A stretch of DNA of 64,000 nt from UBA7672 sp038326205. Lineage in GTDB: Bacteria; Pseudomonadota; Alphaproteobacteria; Caulobacterales; Hyphomonadaceae. Shown here one piece after another: positions 58,253 through 64,000 of this stretch (position 1 is the stretch's first letter; each line of letters opens with the position of its first letter). The notes beneath the pieces were generated by a model. That model did not search any database. It was not told the DNA's origin and saw nothing but the letters and a program-made list of their open reading frames with translations. A program made the position numbers and the translations under genes. The stretch spans positions 124,001 through 188,000 of the forward strand of contig JBBQJV010000001.1 of assembly GCA_038326205.1 (NCBI GenBank). The letters are read 5' to 3'.

Positions 58253-60859
58253 ATGGCTGACGCTAACGAACCGCTCGTCTACGAAACAATCGAGACGCCG
58301 GCGCCAGCCCCCGCCAAGGGCTTCGATTTCATCCAGCTTGGCTTCTGGGCCGCGCTTGTTGTCGCAGGCGGCGCTGCCGGCATGGCGCTGACGTGGAGCG
58401 ATGCGGTCGGTCCTGCGGGCGCTGTTCTGGTGATCGCGCTCGCGGCTATGGCGCTGGTGCTGATCCTGTGGGCTGTGCGCGGCGCCGGACGGAAGCTGGG
58501 TGTGTTTCCCGAGCGCGGAGCAGCTGAAGCAGCGGCCGGGGCGACCAAGCGGCATGTCTGGCTGGAGGCGCTGACCGAACCGGCGCTGATCTCAGATCGT
58601 GGCGGCGCCAGCGTTGCGGCCAACGCGGCCTATCTCGAGCTCGCACAGCTTGCCCATGAGGTGGGCGACAGCGCGCATGCGCCATCCGTCGATCGCCTGT
58701 TCTCGTCCAACCCCGGAATGGCAGCGCCGATCTATCGCTTGTCGAAAGCGGCCAAAGCCGGCATCTCTCGCAGCGAGCTTCTGCCCGCCCTGCTGTTCGG
58801 AGACAGTGTGTCGCCGACACAGTACGAGGCCATTGTCGCCCCGCTTGGCAACACGCGCTCCCTGTGGCGGCTGCGCAAGGTTGAAGCCGCATCATCGACG
58901 ATTGCCAGTGGATCGGTCGATCCGCGCGCGCTGTATGTTGAAGACGCGCCGGTCGGCTTCTTCTCGGCGCGCCGCGATGGCCGCGTCGTTTATCTCAACC
59001 AGACGCTGCGCCAGATGTTGGGTCTACCCGACGGCGAGAACGCACTGCGTCTTGAAGACATCATGCGCCCCGAAGGTCTCAAGCTGATGAAGCGCGAAGT
59101 GCGCGGCCAGTCGAGCCAGCGCGCCGAGGTCGTGCTGCGCGCACGCGATGGCGTCGAGTCGTCTGCCACGCTGATCACGACATGGTCGGGTAAGGGCGCA
59201 GACGCAATGACCCGGTCGATCGTCTACATCGTCAATGCCTCTGAACAATCCGTGCGCCGTGCGGGTCCGGCGATTTCGGCCGCTGAAGCTGCAGCGCTTC
59301 GCGCCGCCGGGCGCGCGGATGACACGATGTTCTCGGACGCGCCGTTCGGCGTCGTACGCCTCGATGGCGAGGGCGTTGAAAGCGCCGTTATCCTCGACGC
59401 GAACCGGTCGCTGGTGGAAATGACCGGCGGACGCGCACAACCGGGCGCGCGTTTTGCTGATATGTTCGTTGCGGACCAGGGCACGGCGGTGCTGGCCGAT
59501 GAATTGAGCAAAGCGCTCGATGGCGCGCGCTCGTTCAAGCTCGCCGGCAGCAAGGACCGCTCGGCCGACGTTTTTGTCACCATCGACCGTCAGGGCCGTC
59601 CTGCTGCGGCGTACGTCATCGACACGACGGAGAAGCGCGAACTGGAAAAACGCCTCGCGCAGGGCGAGAAACTGCAGGCACTTGGCAACATGGCGGGCGG
59701 ACTGGCCCACGAATTCAATAACATGCTCGCCGGCATCATCCTCAACGTGAACAAGCTCGAAATCCGGCACCCTCCGGGCGATCCGACCTTCTTCGAACTG
59801 AAAGCGATCAACGAGTTCGCGGCACGCGGCGCGCAGCTGATCCGCACCATGCTGGCTTTCACGCGCCAGCAGGTCTTCCGTCCCGAACTGTTCGACGTCA
59901 CCGACGCATTGTCGGACTACTACACGCTGCTGCGTGACATCATCGACGAGCGGATCAAGCTCGACATCGTGCACGGCCGCGACCTGCCGCGCATCCGCGC
60001 GGACAAGGGCCAGCTCGAAACCGTTGTCACCAACCTTTGCACCAACGCCCGCGACGCCATGATCGACAAAAGCGGCGGTGGCCGCCTGTTGATCCGTACT
60101 TCGCGTTCGGACGCGGCTGCCGCGCGCAAGGACGGCTTCACCCACGTCACTGATGGCGATTATGCACTGATCGAAGTGGTCGACGATGGCGGTGGGATTC
60201 CGCCGGAAATCCTTGAGAAGATTTTCGAACCGTTCTTCACGACCAAAGCAGAAGGCAAAGGTACGGGTCTTGGCCTCGCCACCTGCTATGGCATCGTCAA
60301 GCAGCTCGGCGGCTTCATCTATCCGGTCTCGAAGGTCGGGCGCGGTACGACGTTCAAGATATTCCTGCCGGCATGGACGGGCGTCGACGAAGAAGCTCAG
60401 GCGGATGCGGTTCCCGAAGGCGTGCCGATGGCGACGCCGCCGGTTACAGAGAACGCCTCGACGCGCGGCAGCGGCGATCTCGCCGGTCGCGGCAGCATCC
60501 TGCTGGTGGAGGACGAGGACGGCGTTCGCGGTATCGCGGCCCAACTGCTGCAGTCGTTCGGTTACTCCGTGATCGAGGCCAGCGATGGCGAGAAGGCGCT
60601 CGAGATCATCAAGCAGCATTCAGGCTCGATCGATCTCCTGATCTCCGACGTGGTGATGCCGGGCATGGATGGCCCAGCCTTGTTGAGAGAAGCGCGTCCG
60701 TGGCTCACCAATACGCGCGTCATGTTCATCTCGGGCTATGCCGAGCGCGATCTCGCCAAGGCGCTTGAAGATGATCGCGATATCTCCTTCCTGCCAAAGC
60801 CCTTCACGCTGAAGCAGCTGGCCGAACGAGTGAAAGCGGAGTTGCAGGCAGCGGCGTAG
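58253..60859 (+). CDS. cckA: Cell-cycle hybrid histidine kinase CckA
   Basis: 868 aa from ATG 58253. Two N-terminal transmembrane helices (about residues 27-45 and 55-75), two PAS-like regions, a HisKA domain with phosphoacceptor His486 in GGLAHEFNNMLAGI, an HATPase domain (VDDGGGIPPEILEKIFEPFFTTK and GTGLGLATCYGIVKQLGG) and a C-terminal receiver with Asp799 in ISDVVMPGMDG. CckA phosphorylates ChpT and so controls CtrA. As in Caulobacter it follows fliQ-fliR-flhB. 180 bases after flhB. Confidence 0.92.
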   Translation: MADANEPLVYETIETPAPAPAKGFDFIQLGFWAALVVAGGAAGMALTWSDAVGPAGAVLVIALAAMALVLILWAVRGAGRKLGVFPERGAAEAAAGATKRHVWLEALTEPALISDRGGASVAANAAYLELAQLAHEVGDSAHAPSVDRLFSSNPGMAAPIYRLSKAAKAGISRSELLPALLFGDSVSPTQYEAIVAPLGNTRSLWRLRKVEAASSTIASGSVDPRALYVEDAPVGFFSARRDGRVVYLNQTLRQMLGLPDGENALRLEDIMRPEGLKLMKREVRGQSSQRAEVVLRARDGVESSATLITTWSGKGADAMTRSIVYIVNASEQSVRRAGPAISAAEAAALRAAGRADDTMFSDAPFGVVRLDGEGVESAVILDANRSLVEMTGGRAQPGARFADMFVADQGTAVLADELSKALDGARSFKLAGSKDRSADVFVTIDRQGRPAAAYVIDTTEKRELEKRLAQGEKLQALGNMAGGLAHEFNNMLAGIILNVNKLEIRHPPGDPTFFELKAINEFAARGAQLIRTMLAFTRQQVFRPELFDVTDALSDYYTLLRDIIDERIKLDIVHGRDLPRIRADKGQLETVVTNLCTNARDAMIDKSGGGRLLIRTSRSDAAAARKDGFTHVTDGDYALIEVVDDGGGIPPEILEKIFEPFFTTKAEGKGTGLGLATCYGIVKQLGGFIYPVSKVGRGTTFKIFLPAWTGVDEEAQADAVPEGVPMATPPVTENASTRGSGDLAGRGSILLVEDEDGVRGIAAQLLQSFGYSVIEASDGEKALEIIKQHSGSIDLLISDVVMPGMDGPALLREARPWLTNTRVMFISGYAERDLAKALEDDRDISFLPKPFTLKQLAERVKAELQAAA

Positions 60860-60932
60860 GTCAGAGGTCATGCAACCTTCGGACATTCTGACGCGTAGAG
60901 CTTTGGCGGGATTGGATACGTAGGGTTTTGAC

Positions 60933-61136
60933 ATGAGCCGCGACACTCAACTCGCCACCGTGCGGCATCAGGTCAGCATACTGGCTGAACAGGTCTTCTG
61001 CCTTGTCGACGCGATCTCACGTCAGGGAGAGGCGGGGACCGACGCAAGTGCGACGCGCAACAAAATGGATGTGCTCGAGACGCTGATGTGGAAACTTCGC
61101 GCGCAGCAAAACAAACTGAAGCGTAAGCTGCACTAA
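60933..61136 (+). CDS. Small coiled-coil protein, unknown
   Basis: 67 aa from ATG 60933 (MSRDTQLATVRHQVSILAEQV). Mostly helical with a C-terminal basic end (LRAQQNKLKRKLH). Between cckA and pheT; converges on pheT. Not recognised; its coding nature rests on codon periodicity and a weak TAGGG upstream. Confidence 0.5.
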   Translation: MSRDTQLATVRHQVSILAEQVFCLVDAISRQGEAGTDASATRNKMDVLETLMWKLRAQQNKLKRKLH

Positions 61137-61145
61137 CGCTGACCG

Positions 61146-63647
61146 CTAACCGCGCAGGATGCCGCCGGTTCCTTTCGACACGGACTTCACCACAGCTTGG
61201 GCGACCGCCTCGATCTGTTCGTCCGTCATAGCCGCGCCGCGCGGTTGAATGGTCACCTCGATGGCGACGGACTTCTTGCCCTCACCAATGCCTGCGCCGC
61301 GATAAACGTCGAAGACGCGGGCCGCGACGACAAGTTTCGGGTCAGCCTTGAGCGCGAGCCGCGAGATATCTCCTGCGGGAACTTTCTCCTCGACCACGAA
61401 TGCGAAATCGCGGCGTACCGGCGTCTGGTCGGCCTTGTCGAGCACGGGGCGCGTCTTGGTCGATTTGGCTTTTGGAGTCGGCAGGGCGTCGAGCGACAGC
61501 TCGATAGCCAGTACAGGACCATCGACATCCAGCGCTTTCAGGAAGGCCGGGTGCAGTTCACCGAACGCGGCGACGATCTGTTTGGGGCCGAGGCGCAGCG
61601 TGCCTGAGCGTCCTGGATGCCAGTACGGGCCATCCGCCGCACCGATCTGGAATTTGTCCGGCGACTGGTCGAGCGCTGCGAGGATCGCGAAGAGATCAGC
61701 CTTGGCCGAGAACGCATTATAGGCGCCAAGCGCGCCCTGCCAGTCGCGGCCCTTCGCGGCCTTCATCACGGCGGCAACCTGCATGCGCTGGTCGGTCGGC
61801 TTGTCGCCCGGATAGACCGGACCGGCTTCAAACAGGCGCACGTCCTCTGCGCCATGGTCAGCGTTGCGCTGGGCCGCTTCGGCAAGGTTGGCCAACATCG
61901 AGGGGCGCATGTAGTCGAGGTCGGACGCGATCGGATTGTCGATCGTCAGCGCCGCCTGCAGGTTGTTTGCGCCGCCGATCATCAGGGCTGCGCGCTCATG
62001 GTGCATGAAGCTCCACGTCACGGTCTCGAGGAAACCGCGCGTGGCAAGCACCCGGCGCGATGTGCGCACGCGGTTCTGCAACGGCGTCACCACCACGCCG
62101 AGGGTGGCGGGCACGGGAAGTTTTTCGGTCGGGAGTTTGTCGTAGCCCTCGATGCGGATCAGCTCTTCGACGATGTCGGCGGAGCCTTCGACGTCGGGAC
62201 GCCAGGACGGAACTTTGGTGGCCCACACCGTGTCGTGGTCATGCTGAGCCTTCGGCGGCACGACAGGCTCGAAGCCGAGCGCGCGGAGGATCTGCTCCAT
62301 CCTCTTGACGGTCATGTCGAGGCCGGTGAGGCGCTTCATGTCGCGCGGCTTGAAAGCGACGGGCGTGGGGCCTTCGGGACTCTTGCCGGCGATAATAACT
62401 TCCGACGGCTCGCCGCCGCAGGACTCGATGATGAGCGTCGTCGCCAGTTCGATGCCATCGATGCAGGAATGCGGATCGATGCCGCGCTCGTTGCGGAACC
62501 GCGCGTCGGAGATGATGCCGGTTGCGCGGCCGGTGCGGGCCGTGCGGTTTGCGTCGAAATAGGCGCTCTCGATGAACACATCGACCGTGTCGATCGAACA
62601 GCCGGTTGCCTCGCCACCCATGACGCCGCCGAGACCGATGGCGCCTGTGTCATCGGCGATGACGCACATCTCGGAAAGGTTCGTATAGGTCTTGCCGTCG
62701 AGCGCCGCGAAGCTGTCTTCGGCCGTGCCGAGCCGCGCCACGATGCCGCCCTTCAGCTTGGCGGCATCATAGACGTGCAACGGGCGGCAGCGGTCGAACG
62801 AGACATAGTTGGTGACATCGACCAACATATTCTTCGGATTGATGCCGATCGCCTTGAGGCGTTTCTGCATCCACTCCGGCGACGGGCCGTTCTTCACGCC
62901 GCGGATCAGGCGGCCCGCGAATACCGGACAGGCGGTCTCATCCGCGATCTTCACAGTGACGGGCGATTTGAACATGCCGGGCACGGGCTTCACTGCGGGC
63001 AGCGCGAACTTTCCGACGCCTTTGGCGCCAAGGTCACGCGCGATGCCGACAACGCCGAGCCAGTCGGGGCGGTTCGGCGTCACTTCGAAATCGATCACGG
63101 TGTCGAGCGACAGCGCCTCGGCCACGTCCGAGCCAACCTTCAGCGTATCGGGCAGTTCGACAATGCCTCCATCGGCGATGGCCTGCTCGTCCGAAAGACC
63201 GAGTGCTTGAGCGCGGGGCTGCCAGTCTTCGAAGCGGGCGATGCGCAGGCGGAACGGGTCCTCATCCGTCACCATTTCGCCGCCGGAGCACAACATGCCG
63301 TTGGAGACGACGCCGCGCACAGGCTTGGCAACCAGCGTGATACCGGAGCCGGGGATGTAGGCGCCAATCGGCGCATAGGCCGTGACGAGGCCAGGGCGCG
63401 CATTGAGGCCGCCGCAGACGATCTCCTTCATGCCATCCACCGTGTCGACCTGGCAGACTTGTAGTTTGTCCGCATTGGGATGCTGCTTCGCCGAGACGAT
63501 GCGGCAGACTGTGAACTGCTTCAGCGCGTCCTTCGGATCATGCGCGTCCTCGACCTCGAGCCCCGCCATGGTCATGGCTTCGAGGATCGCGGGCAGATCC
63601 GCGTTGGTGTCGAGATAGTCCTTAAGCCAAGGGAGCGTGAATTTCAC
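61146..63647 (-). CDS. pheT: Phenylalanyl-tRNA synthetase beta subunit
   Basis: 833 aa from GTG 63647 (VKFTLPWLKDYLDTNADLPAILEAMT). Full length, with the tRNA-binding/B1 domain (KQHPNADKLQVCQVDT), B3/B4 (editing), B5 and the FDX-ACB C-terminus (DFAFVVEEKVPAGDISRLA). GGAGG lies eight bases upstream. Its GTG overlaps the pheS stop (GTGA), so the pair is translationally coupled. Confidence 0.96.
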   Translation of the reverse strand: MKFTLPWLKDYLDTNADLPAILEAMTMAGLEVEDAHDPKDALKQFTVCRIVSAKQHPNADKLQVCQVDTVDGMKEIVCGGLNARPGLVTAYAPIGAYIPGSGITLVAKPVRGVVSNGMLCSGGEMVTDEDPFRLRIARFEDWQPRAQALGLSDEQAIADGGIVELPDTLKVGSDVAEALSLDTVIDFEVTPNRPDWLGVVGIARDLGAKGVGKFALPAVKPVPGMFKSPVTVKIADETACPVFAGRLIRGVKNGPSPEWMQKRLKAIGINPKNMLVDVTNYVSFDRCRPLHVYDAAKLKGGIVARLGTAEDSFAALDGKTYTNLSEMCVIADDTGAIGLGGVMGGEATGCSIDTVDVFIESAYFDANRTARTGRATGIISDARFRNERGIDPHSCIDGIELATTLIIESCGGEPSEVIIAGKSPEGPTPVAFKPRDMKRLTGLDMTVKRMEQILRALGFEPVVPPKAQHDHDTVWATKVPSWRPDVEGSADIVEELIRIEGYDKLPTEKLPVPATLGVVVTPLQNRVRTSRRVLATRGFLETVTWSFMHHERAALMIGGANNLQAALTIDNPIASDLDYMRPSMLANLAEAAQRNADHGAEDVRLFEAGPVYPGDKPTDQRMQVAAVMKAAKGRDWQGALGAYNAFSAKADLFAILAALDQSPDKFQIGAADGPYWHPGRSGTLRLGPKQIVAAFGELHPAFLKALDVDGPVLAIELSLDALPTPKAKSTKTRPVLDKADQTPVRRDFAFVVEEKVPAGDISRLALKADPKLVVAARVFDVYRGAGIGEGKKSVAIEVTIQPRGAAMTDEQIEAVAQAVVKSVSKGTGGILRG

Positions 63648-64000
63648 GAGAGACCTCCAGTGACAGTCGGCAGCAGCCACGGCTTGAAGCCGTAGTGTTT
63701 GATCCACTCGACGTCGGCTTCGAAATAGGGGCGCAGGTCGGGCATGCCGTATTTCAGCATGGCGAGGCGATCGACGCCGAGACCGAACGCGAAGCCCTGA
63801 TAGACATCCGGATCGATGCCGCACGAGCGCAGCACGTTGGGATGAATCATCCCGCAGCCAAGAATTTCGAGCCAGTCCTTGCCTTCGCCGATCTTGATCT
63901 CGCCGCCTGAACGGTCGCAGCGGATGTCCATCTCGGCGCTCGGTTCGGTGAACGGGAAGAAGTGCGGGCGGAAACGCGATTCCGTCGTCGGCACTTCAAA
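63644..64000 (-). CDS. pheS: Phenylalanyl-tRNA synthetase alpha subunit, C-terminal part
   Basis: The last 118 codons, open to the window edge. FRPHFFPFTEPSAEMDI, LEILGCGMIHPNVL and FAFGLGVDRLAMLKYGMPDLRPYFE are class II motif 2/3 sequences of PheS. The TGA stop overlaps the pheT start. Forms the alpha2-beta2 enzyme with PheT. Confidence 0.95.
   Translation of the reverse strand, partial: FEVPTTESRFRPHFFPFTEPSAEMDIRCDRSGGEIKIGEGKDWLEILGCGMIHPNVLRSCGIDPDVYQGFAFGLGVDRLAMLKYGMPDLRPYFEADVEWIKHYGFKPWLLPTVTGGLS

Noticed and set aside
61617..63464. Open frame of about 600 codons antisense to pheT
   Set aside because: High-GC antisense shadow with Arg/Ala/Gly-rich composition; pheT is complete on the other strand.

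Overview
The window is a gene-dense stretch of a high-GC alphaproteobacterial chromosome, most likely from Caulobacterales or Hyphomonadaceae. The pointers are: fliQ-fliR-flhB placed directly before a CckA-type hybrid kinase; the cell-cycle regulator TrcR (DUF1013); the DUF1192/DUF1465 pair; a CtrA-like TTAA-N7-CTAA site; abundant exported lipoproteins and c-type cytochromes; and a TIGR03805/TIGR03806 gene pair whose second family is named after a Hyphomonas protein. No rRNA, tRNA, CRISPR array, prophage or intact insertion sequence was found.

Layout. 1-1.2 kb: partial ubiE divergent from mutM. 1.2-2.1 kb: non-coding DNA with dispersed repeats. 2.1-7 kb: an RcnB-like protein, a truncated LysR gene, an exported protein of unknown function, and the beta-helix lipoprotein/diheme cytochrome pair. 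7-10 kb: two orphan HisKA_2/HWE sensor kinases. 10-13.8 kb: truB-rpsO-pnp. 13.9-21 kb: a frameshifted GFA gene, an ACT-domain regulator, dapF, a prolyl oligopeptidase, and three decayed genes (a P-loop ATPase remnant, a TIR-like remnant and an RcnB-like pseudogene). 21-25 kb: a TetR/DUF4386/monooxygenase module with twin operators, and a TonB-dependent receptor. 25-30.7 kb: two YdcH-like proteins, trcR, a quinone oxidoreductase, DUF1192/DUF1465, a YoaK-family protein and rpmE. 30.8-36.5 kb: an ABC exporter, a YciI-like protein, two inositol-monophosphatase-family enzymes and thiE. 37-44 kb: the minus-strand carbon cluster tkt-gap-DUF6173-pgk-fba. 44-49.4 kb: DUF4164-zapA, a cytochrome b/cytochrome c' pair, recQ, tdk and a cytochrome c lipoprotein. 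49.5-53.6 kb: a tandem carboxymuconolactone-decarboxylase lipoprotein, then a three-gene operon (two GNAT-like proteins and an isochorismatase-like protein) divergent from a LysR gene. 54-61 kb: a DegP/DegQ protease, fliQ-fliR-flhB and cckA. 61-64 kb: pheT and partial pheS.

Most of the window is housekeeping. The less explained material is the TIGR03805/03806 pair with its exported neighbour, the GNAT/isochorismatase operon under a probable CtrA site, the twin-operator TetR module, a structured intergenic sequence downstream of zapA, and a series of decaying genes whose lesions can be read base by base. Family assignments come from reading motifs and overall sequence character; no database search was run.
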